Positions 9,059 through 19,158 of a stretch of 64,000 nt of DNA are shown one piece after another. A model generated the notes under the pieces. It was not told where the DNA came from, made no database searches, and worked only from the letters and a program-made list of their open reading frames with translations. The stretch is from positions 124,001-188,000 of the forward strand of contig JASCOF010000009.1 of the NCBI GenBank assembly GCA_029960065.1, read 5' to 3'. Both the position numbers and the translations under genes were made by a program. The first letter of the stretch is position 1, and every line of letters starts with the position of its first letter. The stretch is from Flavobacteriaceae bacterium PS02336 (lineage in GTDB: Bacteria; Bacteroidota; Bacteroidia; Flavobacteriales; Flavobacteriaceae).

Positions 9059-11086
9059 CTATTCTAAATCGGCAGTATTGGCTTCGGCTAACCAATTGTA
9101 AATTTCTAGCTGCGCACGCCTTGGCTTTTCATTATCTTGAATTTCCAATTCGTTAGTTCCCTCATTGTTTATAATTCTCTTTTTAGTATTGTCTTCCAAT
9201 TGCAGCTGTATAATTTTATTGATTTCTTTGATGTGTTGTTTATCGTATAACGGAAAAGCCACTTCTATTCTTCTGTTTAAATTCCTGCTCATCATATCTG
9301 CAGATGACAAATACATTTTTTCCTCGCCGTTATTACAAAATTTGTAAATTCTGGAATGCTCCAAAAACATATCTACAATTCGATAGATTTTTATGTTTTC
9401 TGATACCTTTTTTATCCCTGGCAGCAATGTACAAATGCCGCGGACTATTAAAGTTACTTCTACCTCTGCTTTACTTGCTTCAAGAAGTTTGTCAATGATG
9501 TCTTTCTCATCGAGTCCGTTTACTTTCAAAAATACCGACGCTGGTTTTCCTGCTTTTTTATTTTTTATTTCGACATCTATTAATTCCAGTAATTTCTCTT
9601 TCATATTAAAACCTGCCGCCAAAATATGTTTCGGTTCGGTTCCTTTTTTCTTGGTTTTTAAAAATGCAAAGACTTTTTTCAAATCATTGGTATAAGCTGT
9701 TTCTGCTGTAAAAAATCCAAAATCTGAATACACATTTGCCGTACTTTCATTAAAATTTCCCGTTGACAAATAGCCGTAATTCCTTTTATTACCGTATTTA
9801 TCTTTCATCGTAATCATGGCGGCTTTAGCATGAACTTTTAAATTTGGAAGGCTTTGAATAATTTTAATACCAGCCTTTTTCATTTCTTTAGACCAAAACA
9901 AATTATTATGTTCATCGAAACGCGCTTTTACCTCAACAAAAACGGTTACTTTTTTTCCATTTTTTGCTGCACTGATTAAAGCATTTGCAATAAGTGATTG
10001 AGAAGAAATACGATACAGCGTAATTTTAATCTCCGTGACATTTTTATTAATCGCAGCCTGATTAAAAAACTGAAGCACATAATAATACGTTTGATACGGA
10101 AAATGAAGCAATTGATTTTGCTTTTTTATAACATCAAAAATCGACAAACCATTTTCAAAAGGAAGATGGGGCAGATTGGGATAATAAGTTCCCTGAAGCT
10201 TAGGTTTAACAGGATTTGGGAATTTGAATAAATCAAAAAAATTATGATGACTTCCGCCCTTTATCATTTCACTTTTGTAAAGTTTAAAGGCTTTTTTACA
10301 GATCGAAAATGAATCGGCATCCATATTGGAATCGTATAAAAATCTTGTAGCAGAACCTTTTTTACGGTCTTCGACTTTTTCTTCAATTTTGGCTATTAAA
10401 TCACCTGTATTTTCATCCTCAATACTATAATTTTCATCTCGGTTTAATTTTATGGCATTGCACGAAATGATTTTGTCTGATGGAAATATCAGTGTCAAAC
10501 ATTTTCTTATTATGGTATCAATTGAAATAATGTAATGTTTATTTTCTATACTTTGCAATTCTTTAAAGCGATCCAGCTTATCTGAAGGAATATTTAAATA
10601 CGCGAAATTATAATTGCCTTTGTTGTCTTTTAGTTTCACTAAAAAATACAAGCTGCGGTTATTTAAAAAATACGTTTTTGGCTGATTAATAGTAATATAA
10701 ACGATCTGAATATAAGAAAGAATAATACTTTTAAAATAGTATTCAATCTCATTTAAATGTTCTGGAAGTAATTCCTGGTATTCGTAATAAATAATATCAT
10801 TTAAAGCCAATTCTGTCAGGATAGAATAACTCCATATTTTTCCAAACTTGTGCTGTTGCTGATTAACTTCCTTTAAGACATCTTCTAAAAGATCGTTATT
10901 TTTCTTTGTATTCTTTTTTTGGAGTTTATTGATTTTAACCCTGAAAAATTCATCTAAATTAGAGGAATGAATAGCCAAAAATTTGATTCTTTCATATACC
11001 GCATTATTTAAGTCTTCAGCTTCATCCAAAATGCATTTATTGAAAGAAAGCCAAGAGATTTCTGAAGGAATAAGATGGTTTTGCAC
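9059..11086 (-). CDS. ppk1: Polyphosphate kinase 1
   Basis: This 675-residue protein matches the usual Ppk1 length and domain order: an N-terminal helical domain (with S-W-L-S-F-N and N-L-D-E-F-F-R-V), a head domain, and two phospholipase-D-like C-terminal domains. The autophosphorylated His is His419 (N-L-K-V-H-A-K-A). The second catalytic His is His577 (F-L-E-H-S-R-I-Y), followed by Y-L-S-S-A-D-M-M-S-R-N. The enzyme reversibly polymerises ATP gamma-phosphate into polyphosphate, and is usually membrane-associated. The gene stands alone between repeats and a terminator. Confidence 0.95.
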   Translation of the reverse strand: MQNHLIPSEISWLSFNKCILDEAEDLNNAVYERIKFLAIHSSNLDEFFRVKINKLQKKNTKKNNDLLEDVLKEVNQQQHKFGKIWSYSILTELALNDIIYYEYQELLPEHLNEIEYYFKSIILSYIQIVYITINQPKTYFLNNRSLYFLVKLKDNKGNYNFAYLNIPSDKLDRFKELQSIENKHYIISIDTIIRKCLTLIFPSDKIISCNAIKLNRDENYSIEDENTGDLIAKIEEKVEDRKKGSATRFLYDSNMDADSFSICKKAFKLYKSEMIKGGSHHNFFDLFKFPNPVKPKLQGTYYPNLPHLPFENGLSIFDVIKKQNQLLHFPYQTYYYVLQFFNQAAINKNVTEIKITLYRISSQSLIANALISAAKNGKKVTVFVEVKARFDEHNNLFWSKEMKKAGIKIIQSLPNLKVHAKAAMITMKDKYGNKRNYGYLSTGNFNESTANVYSDFGFFTAETAYTNDLKKVFAFLKTKKKGTEPKHILAAGFNMKEKLLELIDVEIKNKKAGKPASVFLKVNGLDEKDIIDKLLEASKAEVEVTLIVRGICTLLPGIKKVSENIKIYRIVDMFLEHSRIYKFCNNGEEKMYLSSADMMSRNLNRRIEVAFPLYDKQHIKEINKIIQLQLEDNTKKRIINNEGTNELEIQDNEKPRRAQLEIYNWLAEANTADLE

Positions 11087-11359
11087 GTTTTATATTTTGA
11101 TGGTTAAAATTGAATTAGCAATACTAACTTCGTAAATTTAAGTCATTAATTTTTCTTTATTTCATCAGAAAAACAAGCAATTAACCAAAAAATAATCTAC
11201 TGCTAACCTATTACAATATTATCTATCCTCTTTTATGATTTTATGTATATTGAAGGTTAACTACAGTTAAAAAAATTGAAAACATATTGAAACAAGAAAA
11301 CCTTCAAGTGTAAAAACTTGAAGGTTTTGTAACCATAATTTACTTGAATATTTAAAGAA
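11087..11359. other. Intergenic region upstream of ppk1
   Basis: The region contains the ppk1 promoter side and the terminator of the 97-residue protein gene (11,297-11,328). No other element was seen. Confidence 0.4.
11297..11328 (-). terminator. Intrinsic terminator
   Basis: AAAACCTTCAAG (11297-11308) pairs perfectly with CTTGAAGGTTTT (11317-11328) around an 8-nt loop. It lies downstream of the small coiled-coil gene and possibly ends the whole 20.8-11.4 kb block. Confidence 0.75.
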
Positions 11360-11653
11360 TTAAAGATTTAACAGCGGCGGGTTCTTTTGCAGCTCAGAAA
11401 TCATTTTTCGGTTTCCCCTGTTTACGGCCATTCGCACTCTTTTTTTCTTTCCTTCATACTCTTTAATACATTTTTCGAGTTCGCCATAGAGCTTGTTATA
11501 TTTCTCGTATAACTTTTCCAGCGATTCCATGCCTTCTCGGATTTCCGATTCCTGCGAGTCTTCTAGTACATATGAAAATACCAAAGACATTGCATCAAAT
11601 TTATCAAAGGCTGCTGCAATAATCCTGTGCTCTCTGGAATTTATTCCATTCAT
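11360..11653 (-). CDS. Small coiled-coil protein of unknown function
   Basis: This 97-residue protein is rich in Glu/Lys, with a long predicted helix around S-L-E-K-L-Y-E-K-Y-N-K-L-Y-G-E-L-E and a basic tail (K-K-R-V-R-M, N-R-G-N-R-K). It has no signal peptide or membrane segment. It sits 42 bp after the GDPD gene in the same direction and ahead of a strong terminator, so it may share that transcript. The family is not recognised. Being co-directional and followed by a terminator supports it as a real gene. Confidence 0.6.
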   Translation of the reverse strand: MNGINSREHRIIAAAFDKFDAMSLVFSYVLEDSQESEIREGMESLEKLYEKYNKLYGELEKCIKEYEGKKKRVRMAVNRGNRKMISELQKNPPLLNL

Positions 11654-11695
11654 TAAATCTTCTTTATTAAATTAATTATTCAAAAAACATTCTAT

Positions 11696-12604
11696 TTATA
11701 AAGGCAATTTTTGTATCACCTTTTCGGGATAATCCGTAATGATTCCGTCTACCTGAAATTGTATCATATTATCAATTGCTTTATCATCATTTACAGTCCA
11801 TGGTATGATTTTTATCTTCATTAATCGAAGCGAATCTACTTCTGTTTTGTTTACCAATTTATAATGCGGACTGTAGATTTCTGGTTTAAAATTGAGCAGT
11901 GAAAGGTTTTTTGATATACTGCCTTCTCCAACCAAATACGCAATTTTTATTTTTGGATACCTTTTATGCATTACATTCAAGATAGTCGGATCAAAAGACT
12001 GAATGTTTATCTTTTTTTCAATGCTTTTTTCTTTAATAATTTTCATTACCAAATCCGTAAAAGCTTCCGGTTCAGGTTGCCTTTTTCCGTAATCTGGTTT
12101 TTCAGATTTGATTTCGATATTGTATCGAACAGGTCTTAGATTGTTTTTAGCAATATACTGCTCGACACTATCAATAACTTCAGATAACAAAGGTTTATAT
12201 GTTTTTTGTTTCTGCTGCATCGGGAAAGCAGTATTTCCTCTCGAACCGCCATCGAACTTTCGGATACTGTCATAAGTCATTTCATAAAGGTTATAACCCT
12301 TTTCATTATCCTTTGTAATTGGTTTCCCTTCACTATCAAGCATATACTGCGAAGACATAAAAGGTTCATGAGAAACGACTACTTTCTGATCTTTAGAAAT
12401 TACAACATCCAATTCCACCACATCAACATCTTTTTTTACAGCACTTATAAAAGCCGGAATAGAATTCTCAGGAAAATTACCGCGATCGCCTCGATGTCCT
12501 TGTACTTCTATTGTTCTTTTTGAGACCATTGTCTTTTGGCATTTACCAGAATATGTTCCTGCAGCAGCAATTAAAACAAATATTATATTTTTGATTTTCA
12601 GCAT
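11696..12604 (-). CDS. Glycerophosphodiester phosphodiesterase (GDPD family), exported
   Basis: This 302-residue protein starts with a hydrophobic signal segment (residues 5-17; a Cys at 22 could be lipidated, but the lipobox is poor). GDPD catalytic features are clear: G-H-R-G (His37, Arg38), E-N-S-I, the metal ligands in V-E-L-D-V (Glu64, Asp66) and His79 in V-V-S-H-E-P. The family hydrolyses glycerophosphodiesters to glycerol 3-phosphate and an alcohol. The gene follows the phosphoesterase gene by one base pair in the same direction. The two probably act together outside the cytoplasm on phosphodiester substrates brought in by the SusCD pair upstream. Confidence 0.92.
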   Translation of the reverse strand: MLKIKNIIFVLIAAAGTYSGKCQKTMVSKRTIEVQGHRGDRGNFPENSIPAFISAVKKDVDVVELDVVISKDQKVVVSHEPFMSSQYMLDSEGKPITKDNEKGYNLYEMTYDSIRKFDGGSRGNTAFPMQQKQKTYKPLLSEVIDSVEQYIAKNNLRPVRYNIEIKSEKPDYGKRQPEPEAFTDLVMKIIKEKSIEKKINIQSFDPTILNVMHKRYPKIKIAYLVGEGSISKNLSLLNFKPEIYSPHYKLVNKTEVDSLRLMKIKIIPWTVNDDKAIDNMIQFQVDGIITDYPEKVIQKLPL

Positions 12605-12605
12605 T

Positions 12606-14180
12606 TTATTTCACTTTATCAATTCTGTAAGTGGTATTTGCAGAATGCGTTTTACCAAACATATCTGTCGCTTTTATCTCAATTGCATGTTCTCCAATAG
12701 CAAGATCAGAAGGAATATTTCCTCTCCAAACGTGCGTGCTTTTTTCAGGATCTGATGAACGTTTTCCCGGCATAAGCACTTCAGATAATTCCCATTCGTA
12801 AACCAATTCAACGTAAGACGGATCTTGAACTTCTACATATTCCATTTCTTTCCATTCTCCTTGATCTACACGGTACATCACTTTGTCTTTCTTACTTCCC
12901 ATGAAAAAATTGGCAAATACTCCCGATTTCGTACGTTTTCCTTTTGCTACCACTTTTGGAGCAAAAACCTTCATTTGATAATTTTCTGGTTTTCCTGCAA
13001 CTTTATAATCTACAGTATATTTGTTTCCATTAAAATGAATAAAAGCGTACCCTTTTGGAGTTCCGTCTCTCATAACTGATATTGGAATTCCTTTTTCATC
13101 TAACTTCCCAGAATACCAGTCGCCAGATGTTGTTCCAATGTTATAATGATGATGCGGTGTTTCCTGCAGCCAGCCATCTTTCTTATCGAAGAAATCCTGT
13201 CTCTGTAAGTGTGTATGTGCAGAAAGTGAAAGTGTATTTGGAAAATCCTTCAACAATTCAAATAACTTTTGACGGTCTTCATCTCTAAAAGAATCATCTT
13301 TACTGTCGGGTTCACTTATCGGAATATGGAATGCTAAAACAATCAAATTATCTTTGGGAACTGTTTTAAGATCGTTTGCAATAAACTGCAATTGTTCTTC
13401 TGTAAATCCTCCCCAATATCCTTCGTGATCTCTAGGATCTGGATATAAAACATCATCCATCACAATAAAGTGCACTTTTCCGTAATTGAAAGCATAATTA
13501 GCTGGACCAAAATGAGCTTCATACGTTTCATCTGCTAGATTATCTGCTTTGGCATCAAAATTTAAATCATGGTTTCCTAAAAGATTGTACCACGGAATCC
13601 CGATTTTTTTTACTGCCTGAATATATGGATTAAATAAGCTCAGGTCATTTCCAACCAAATCTCCCATGCTTAATCCAAACGGAATGTTTTTAATTCCTTC
13701 AACTTCGGCAACAATTCCTCTCGCAAAAAAATCAACTTCTTCTAGATTATAAGGCTGCGGATCTCCAAAAATAAGCGCTGTAAAATCATTGGTTTCCTTC
13801 TGCGGAAGCAAGCCAAAATTTACAGATTCCGGTAATTTTCCCGTTGGCGCAACTGCTTCGAACTTTCCTTTAGGAGAACCAGCCGGTTTATGATTGTAGA
13901 AAAACTGAGGCAGATTATCTTTATTCGTCTGAATTTTATAACCAGAAGGTTTTATTACCGCAATTATCGCATCGCTTTGTAACGGCAATTCGTAGTTTCC
14001 TTTTTTATCCGTTAAAACAACTTCACGTCCGTTTGTTACTGCTACATTTGCAATTCCTTTTTCTTTTTTTTCTTTTTTACCGTTTTGATTTAAATCTTCA
14101 AATACGATTCCTTTCACGATTGTCTGCGCCGATAAAAATCCGCAGCATAATAATGCGCTGTATATAAATGTCTTTTTCAT
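12606..14180 (-). CDS. Secreted calcineurin-like metallophosphoesterase with N- and C-terminal sandwich domains
   Basis: A Sec signal peptide (residues 1-18, ending S-A-Q) is followed by a MetallophosN-like beta sandwich with a calcium-loop-like D-L-N-Q-N-G-K (about 20-125). A calcineurin-type catalytic domain (about 133-385) carries metal ligands in F-G-D-P-Q (Asp140), M-G-D-L-V (Asp174), L-G-N-H-D (203-205), F-H-I-P-I and S-A-H-T-H-L. A MetallophosC-like sandwich closes the protein at 524 residues. Members cleave phosphomono- or diesters. It lies 9 bp after the SusD-like gene and 1 bp before the GDPD gene, so all belong to one operon. The exact substrate is unknown; phospholipid-derived or teichoic-acid-like phosphodiesters are candidates. 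Confidence 0.9.
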   Translation of the reverse strand: MKKTFIYSALLCCGFLSAQTIVKGIVFEDLNQNGKKEKKEKGIANVAVTNGREVVLTDKKGNYELPLQSDAIIAVIKPSGYKIQTNKDNLPQFFYNHKPAGSPKGKFEAVAPTGKLPESVNFGLLPQKETNDFTALIFGDPQPYNLEEVDFFARGIVAEVEGIKNIPFGLSMGDLVGNDLSLFNPYIQAVKKIGIPWYNLLGNHDLNFDAKADNLADETYEAHFGPANYAFNYGKVHFIVMDDVLYPDPRDHEGYWGGFTEEQLQFIANDLKTVPKDNLIVLAFHIPISEPDSKDDSFRDEDRQKLFELLKDFPNTLSLSAHTHLQRQDFFDKKDGWLQETPHHHYNIGTTSGDWYSGKLDEKGIPISVMRDGTPKGYAFIHFNGNKYTVDYKVAGKPENYQMKVFAPKVVAKGKRTKSGVFANFFMGSKKDKVMYRVDQGEWKEMEYVEVQDPSYVELVYEWELSEVLMPGKRSSDPEKSTHVWRGNIPSDLAIGEHAIEIKATDMFGKTHSANTTYRIDKVK

Positions 14181-14189
14181 TGTTTTAAT

Positions 14190-15623
14190 TTATTTATCCC
14201 ACCAAACTTTAGTATTGATATTATCACCTCCAACCATTTCAACTGCTTTATGATAGTTTTCGGTATTTTTAATTTGCTGATTATCTGGATAAGTGAATCT
14301 TGACGGCATAACTCCATTGTTTAACATTGCAGTTGTTGTAGGTAATACAGGAAATCCTGTTCTGCGGTACTCAAACCATTGCTGATAATCTGTAAAATAT
14401 AAAGCGTAATATTTCTGCAGCATGATTCTTTCCAATGTTCCGTTATACTGCGCTTCTGGTTTACTAAAATAGGTGCTTGGAACTGTTGCTTTTAATTGTT
14501 CTATTCCTGCTCTCACCCCTTTTTCGTAATGTCCTGGTGCATCTGTTATAAGTCCGCGTTGTGCTAATTCTGCTTTAATAAATTCAATCTCAGCATACGT
14601 TAAAAGAAATATCTGCATTGGGTTTTGCACCTGCACATTATAAAGTGTTGAAGCATTGTATTTGAATTGAGAATCTGAACCAGCATAGGCGCTTGTAATT
14701 CCTTTAAATCCAATTGGCGCATTGGTAACCAAAGCTGTAGCTCCTGTTGCAATTATTGCTCTTCTCGGGTCTTCAAGCGTATTTAAATTATCAATAAAAA
14801 AAGAAGCCATTTTTATGTTTAGATTAAAATCCTGCGGTCTTCCCCATGGAGAAACATTTGGCGAAACACCAGTTATTTTTAAAATAGCACTTTCTGCAGT
14901 AGTAGTAAATACAGGATAAATTTCTGGATGATCTGCCATATAGGCTAGTTTTGTAAAAGCGCCTGTTTCTGTTCTGTTAGAAACTCGCAAAAGCAATCTC
15001 ATTTTTAAAGAGTTTGTGAATTTCTTCCACTTCAAAACATTGTTTTGAAACAATATATCCTCCGTATAAATCATTGCTTTAGTAGTATCATAAAGCGAAT
15101 TGGCTCTTTCTAAATCAGCCAGAATTGTTTCATAAATAAATTCTTGTGTATCATACTTTGGATATAAAATTCCGTCTTCTCCGCGTGCTGCTTCCGTCAT
15201 TGGAACTGGTCCAAAAAGATCCGTAAGATTCGCATAAACCAAAGCATTCAAAGTTAATGCAACCGCTTCATAATTGCCGTCTCCCGCTTTTACAGAAGCC
15301 ATTCGCATTTCTCTAATATTGTTCAGCCATTTGTAATAATTATTCCATGCTGAGTTTCCAATATTATTACTGACATCATAACGGTGCAAACCTCCAGTAA
15401 TACTTGGAAAAGGAAGTGAAACCTGCATTAAATTGAAAGTAACATCTACACTCTGCGCTGCATTCTGCGAAGCAATTCCATAAATAATCGGGTTAATCAA
15501 AGTACCCGGACGTATCTCTGTAATAAGGTTGGGATTCTCGTTAAGCTCTTCGTAACTTCCTGTGCAGGAAATTGTAATTCCTGTTAGTAATAGGATAATT
15601 GCTGTAATTTTTATCTTTTTCAT
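14190..15623 (-). CDS. SusD-like outer-membrane lipoprotein (SusD-like_2 type)
   Basis: This 477-residue protein has a lipoprotein signal (M-K-K-I-K-I-T-A-I-I-L-L-L-T-G-I-T-I-S-C, lipidated Cys20), then Y-E-E-L-N-E-N-P-N typical of the shorter SusD-like branch. A-Q-R-G and W-F-E-Y-R-R-T-G-F-P motifs near the C-terminus are also typical. It is the surface-exposed binding partner of the SusC protein encoded 7 bp upstream, and is followed at 9 bp by the phosphoesterase gene. Confidence 0.92.
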   Translation of the reverse strand: MKKIKITAIILLLTGITISCTGSYEELNENPNLITEIRPGTLINPIIYGIASQNAAQSVDVTFNLMQVSLPFPSITGGLHRYDVSNNIGNSAWNNYYKWLNNIREMRMASVKAGDGNYEAVALTLNALVYANLTDLFGPVPMTEAARGEDGILYPKYDTQEFIYETILADLERANSLYDTTKAMIYTEDILFQNNVLKWKKFTNSLKMRLLLRVSNRTETGAFTKLAYMADHPEIYPVFTTTAESAILKITGVSPNVSPWGRPQDFNLNIKMASFFIDNLNTLEDPRRAIIATGATALVTNAPIGFKGITSAYAGSDSQFKYNASTLYNVQVQNPMQIFLLTYAEIEFIKAELAQRGLITDAPGHYEKGVRAGIEQLKATVPSTYFSKPEAQYNGTLERIMLQKYYALYFTDYQQWFEYRRTGFPVLPTTTAMLNNGVMPSRFTYPDNQQIKNTENYHKAVEMVGGDNINTKVWWDK

Positions 15624-15630
15624 TGTCTTA

Positions 15631-18600
15631 TTATAAAGTCAAACTTAAATTGAAACCATAAGTAGCCGGTGATGGCATCTGCCCCATTTCGATACCTGGT
15701 AAAATAGTATCTCCGTTTAGAGCGGCCGTTTCTGGGTCATAAATTGGAAAATCTGAAATAGTCGCTAAATCTCTTCCAAAAATTGAAAATTGAAGTGACT
15801 GAATTCCTGAATTTTTCAGCCATTTTTTTGGCAGATTATATTGAAGACTTACTTCTCGAAGTTTTGCAAAAGAAGCGTCAAAAGAGTTCGATTCTATGTT
15901 TGCTCTTCTATAATAACGAACATACCAGTCTGCGGTTGCCACTTGTTTTGTATTTGGAGAATAAGATCCATCTGCATTTTGCACTACACCATCTCCAATA
16001 ATGAAACCGTCTTTTCTGCCCATTTCATTCGAATTTAATTTTCCTTGTTCAGAAAGTTTGTGATGCGTCTGAGAATAAATAATTCCACCGTATTGACCGT
16101 CAATAGTTACGTTCATGGTAAAATTTCCAATTGAAAAACTATTCGTTAAACCCGCTTTCCAATCTGGACTTGCATCGCCGATATATTGGATTTCGTCAGG
16201 ATAAGCTGGAAGACCTGCATTATCGTAAACAATCTGTCCATCAGGAGATCTTACAAATCCGAAACCGTAAATGGCACTTGTTGTACCGCCTACTTTTGCA
16301 ATGATAGAAGCTGTTCCACCAGTACCAATAATCTGCTGGCCATCGATACCTTCTGGTAATTCCATTACTTTATTCCAATTGCGCGACCAGTTTAGGGTTG
16401 AATTCCATTTAAACTTTTCTCCATCAATAATTTTTCCGCCAAGGGTAAGCTCAATTCCTCGGTTTCTCACTTTACCTCCGTTTAAAACTGCACCGCTGTA
16501 ACCTGTTGAAAAATCCATCGGAATATCGATAATCTGGTTTTTAGTCACACTTTCGTAAACTGTGGCATCTGCTGTAAGTCGGTTTTTAAGCATTCTGATT
16601 TCAAAGCCAGTCTCAAAACTCGTTGTGATTTCAGGTTTAAAATGATCATTATATAAAACCGTTAAAGTCTGTGCAGAACTTGGAAAAGCACTCTGACCAT
16701 AATATTTCTGCGTTTTATACGGTTCTGTATCATTTCCAACTTGAGCAAAAGAAAGTCTGTATTTTAAGAAATCAATTGATTTTGGAAGTGAAACCATTTC
16801 AGAAATAACAGCACTTGTATTAATCGACGGATAGAAAAATGAATTATTCTCGACCGGAAGCGTACTTGTCCAGTCATTTCTTCCTGTAATATCAACAAAA
16901 AGCATATCTGCATAAGACATAGAAACTAATCCATACAAACTGCTCATTTTTTTATAAGCATCGCCTAAAGTCAAGATTGGCGCACTCGAACCATTAGAAA
17001 GTTTGTAAACTCCTGGAACAACCAAACCGGTTACTTCAGCTTCTGTTCTTCTGTATTTATAGCTCATCGCATTTCCTCCAGCTGAAGCAGAAAGCGAGAA
17101 TTTGTCTCCAAAGTCTTTTTTATAAGAAAGTAAGAAGTCAGAGTTGATTTCTTGTTTAAAAACATCCTGTCTTTCATAAAATCCTTTCGCATATCTGTTG
17201 ATGCTGTAAGGTCTTTTCTGCTCTCTTGTCTGATTGTATGTATTCATAGACGAACGCAGCATTAATTCTAAATTAGAAGATAAAGTGATGTTCGCAAAAA
17301 TATTCCCCACAATCTGGTCGCTGTCTAATGTATTGGTTGCTTCATAAGCAATTAAATACGGATTGTCTATAAAAGAGCTGAAAGGATGCAGCTGTTCAAT
17401 CTGTTCTTTTCCTTTAACCCAAATTGGACGATACCAGTCCAAGTCGATATTTGGCTGCTGAAAAATCATAAAATAAGCGATAGAACCGTTATTATAACCT
17501 GTAGAAGGAAGGTTATCACTATTTCTAGTATTGTAATTTATAGCAGTTCCCAATTTGATTCTGTCAGAAACTTGATAGTTGGCATTAACAGCTGCGGTAA
17601 CTCTATCAAAACCAGTATTTGGCATAATCCATTCGTTCTTTTGGTTTCCAACAGAAAGACGCATAGATCCTTTACTGTCACCGCCTTGAATAGAAACATT
17701 GTTGTTTAATGTCATACCAGTTCTCCAGAAATCTTTTCGGTTATCTCTGTAAGACTGCCAAGGCAATCTTTGAGCCGATTGTCCTTGAACAGCAGGATCG
17801 TACTGAAAGAAATTTTGTCCTGTAAAAGCAGGTCCCCATGCACTGCTGGTACCGCTGGTTGAAGTTCCATCTGCTGAATTTCCATAAGAATAATATTGAT
17901 TACCAAAAGCATCTGGTGAATTTCCTGTTCCTTGTCCGTACTTATATTGATAATCCGGCCATCTTTGGATTACATCAAAAGTTGCTCCTGTATTTACTGA
18001 AATTCCTAAACCTTTGTTTTTCTTTCCTGATTTTGTGGTAATAATTAATGCACCGTTTGCTGCACGACTTCCGTAAAGCGCAGTTGCACCTGCACCTTTA
18101 AGAACCGTTACTGCATCGATATCATCTAGGTTAAGATCTGAAATCCCGTTACCGTAATCAATTGGAGAATCTTCTCCCATATACGCACTGCTCGATCCAG
18201 AAGTTGTCATCTCTGCATTTACAGGAACTCCATCTACAACGATCAGCGCGTAATTTCCTTTCGGACTTAATGATCTGTTTCCTCTAAGCGTAATCTGCTG
18301 TGAGTTTAATGGTCCCGAACCTGTAGAAGTGATACTCAAACCTGCTACTTTTCCTTTTAATCCAGACGACCAGTTGTTTGGTCTTCCCTGAGATAAGTTT
18401 TCAGATTTTATAGTTTGCTGCGAAAATCCTAATCGCTTTTCTTCTCTTTTAATCCCTAAAGCCGTAACAACAACTTCATTAAGCTCGCTTGTACTCAACT
18501 TCAGGACAATTGTTAAAGGATTAGTACTTGCTGAAACTTCTTGAGAAACATATCCCATGTAAGAAACCACAAGAACAGCCGAAGCATTTACAGCAAAGCT

Positions 18601-19068
18601 GAAATTTCCTTCCATATCTGTCATTGTATTGGTTTTTGTACCTTTTTCAAGAATCGTAACTCCGGGCATTGGCATACCGCTTTCGTCCAAAACTTTTCCT
18701 CGTACATTCATCTGTGCTCGCAGATTACGTGTTACGGTAATGGTATTGTTGAGTTTTTTGAATGAAAGTCCTGTTTTGGCGGCTACTTTTGCAAGCACTC
18801 CGTCAAGACTTTCTTTTTCTGCATAGATTGAAACTCGTTGTGAAGTTCCAGAGATCTTTTCGTCAAAGACAAAAGTAAAAGACGTTTTTTGTTCAACTGC
18901 ACTGAAGAACTCCGTAATTGCAGCGTCTTTGAGATTAAGGCTTATCTGCACATCTTTTGCAGACTGCCCTGAAGCAAATCCTTTAAAGGAAAAAATTAAT
19001 AAAATCATTAAGTAAAGATTTTTCATCTTTATATACTTATTGAAAAAAAATTGTAGTTTCGTATTCAT
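15631..19068 (-). CDS. SusC-family TonB-dependent transporter with N-terminal STN signalling domain
   Basis: This 1145-residue protein has, in order: a signal segment (about 16-34), an STN (secretin/TonB short N-terminal) domain (about 40-112), a CarboxypepD_reg domain (about 119-200, with G-M-P-M-P-G-V-T), a TonB-box-like N-E-V-V-V-T-A-L-G-I, a plug domain and a beta barrel. STN domains contact FecR-type anti-sigma factors, and the gene pair upstream encodes exactly such a factor and its sigma partner. This is therefore a transducing transporter that induces its own operon when substrate binds. The start may be the Met at residue 15 (M-K-N-L-Y-L) rather than the first Met. Confidence 0.94.
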   Translation of the reverse strand: MNTKLQFFFNKYIKMKNLYLMILLIFSFKGFASGQSAKDVQISLNLKDAAITEFFSAVEQKTSFTFVFDEKISGTSQRVSIYAEKESLDGVLAKVAAKTGLSFKKLNNTITVTRNLRAQMNVRGKVLDESGMPMPGVTILEKGTKTNTMTDMEGNFSFAVNASAVLVVSYMGYVSQEVSASTNPLTIVLKLSTSELNEVVVTALGIKREEKRLGFSQQTIKSENLSQGRPNNWSSGLKGKVAGLSITSTGSGPLNSQQITLRGNRSLSPKGNYALIVVDGVPVNAEMTTSGSSSAYMGEDSPIDYGNGISDLNLDDIDAVTVLKGAGATALYGSRAANGALIITTKSGKKNKGLGISVNTGATFDVIQRWPDYQYKYGQGTGNSPDAFGNQYYSYGNSADGTSTSGTSSAWGPAFTGQNFFQYDPAVQGQSAQRLPWQSYRDNRKDFWRTGMTLNNNVSIQGGDSKGSMRLSVGNQKNEWIMPNTGFDRVTAAVNANYQVSDRIKLGTAINYNTRNSDNLPSTGYNNGSIAYFMIFQQPNIDLDWYRPIWVKGKEQIEQLHPFSSFIDNPYLIAYEATNTLDSDQIVGNIFANITLSSNLELMLRSSMNTYNQTREQKRPYSINRYAKGFYERQDVFKQEINSDFLLSYKKDFGDKFSLSASAGGNAMSYKYRRTEAEVTGLVVPGVYKLSNGSSAPILTLGDAYKKMSSLYGLVSMSYADMLFVDITGRNDWTSTLPVENNSFFYPSINTSAVISEMVSLPKSIDFLKYRLSFAQVGNDTEPYKTQKYYGQSAFPSSAQTLTVLYNDHFKPEITTSFETGFEIRMLKNRLTADATVYESVTKNQIIDIPMDFSTGYSGAVLNGGKVRNRGIELTLGGKIIDGEKFKWNSTLNWSRNWNKVMELPEGIDGQQIIGTGGTASIIAKVGGTTSAIYGFGFVRSPDGQIVYDNAGLPAYPDEIQYIGDASPDWKAGLTNSFSIGNFTMNVTIDGQYGGIIYSQTHHKLSEQGKLNSNEMGRKDGFIIGDGVVQNADGSYSPNTKQVATADWYVRYYRRANIESNSFDASFAKLREVSLQYNLPKKWLKNSGIQSLQFSIFGRDLATISDFPIYDPETAALNGDTILPGIEMGQMPSPATYGFNLSLTL

Positions 19069-19111
19069 TACTATTAGGCTATAAATTTTATTTTTAGTCT
19101 GTTTTAAATCG

Positions 19112-19137
19112 CCCGTTTCCGTTGCACCGGAAGCGGG
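19112..19137. terminator. GC-rich hairpin between the anti-sigma and susC-like genes
   Basis: CCCGTTTCCG (19112-19121) pairs with CGGAAGCGGG (19128-19137) with one G-U pair. On the plus strand it is followed by long T runs; on the minus strand, the direction of the operon, it is preceded by A runs and lacks a T tail. It could attenuate read-through from the regulatory genes into susC, so that susC is driven mainly by its own sigma-dependent promoter. Confidence 0.4.
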
Positions 19138-19158
19138 TTTGTTTTTTTTGCTTTTTTT

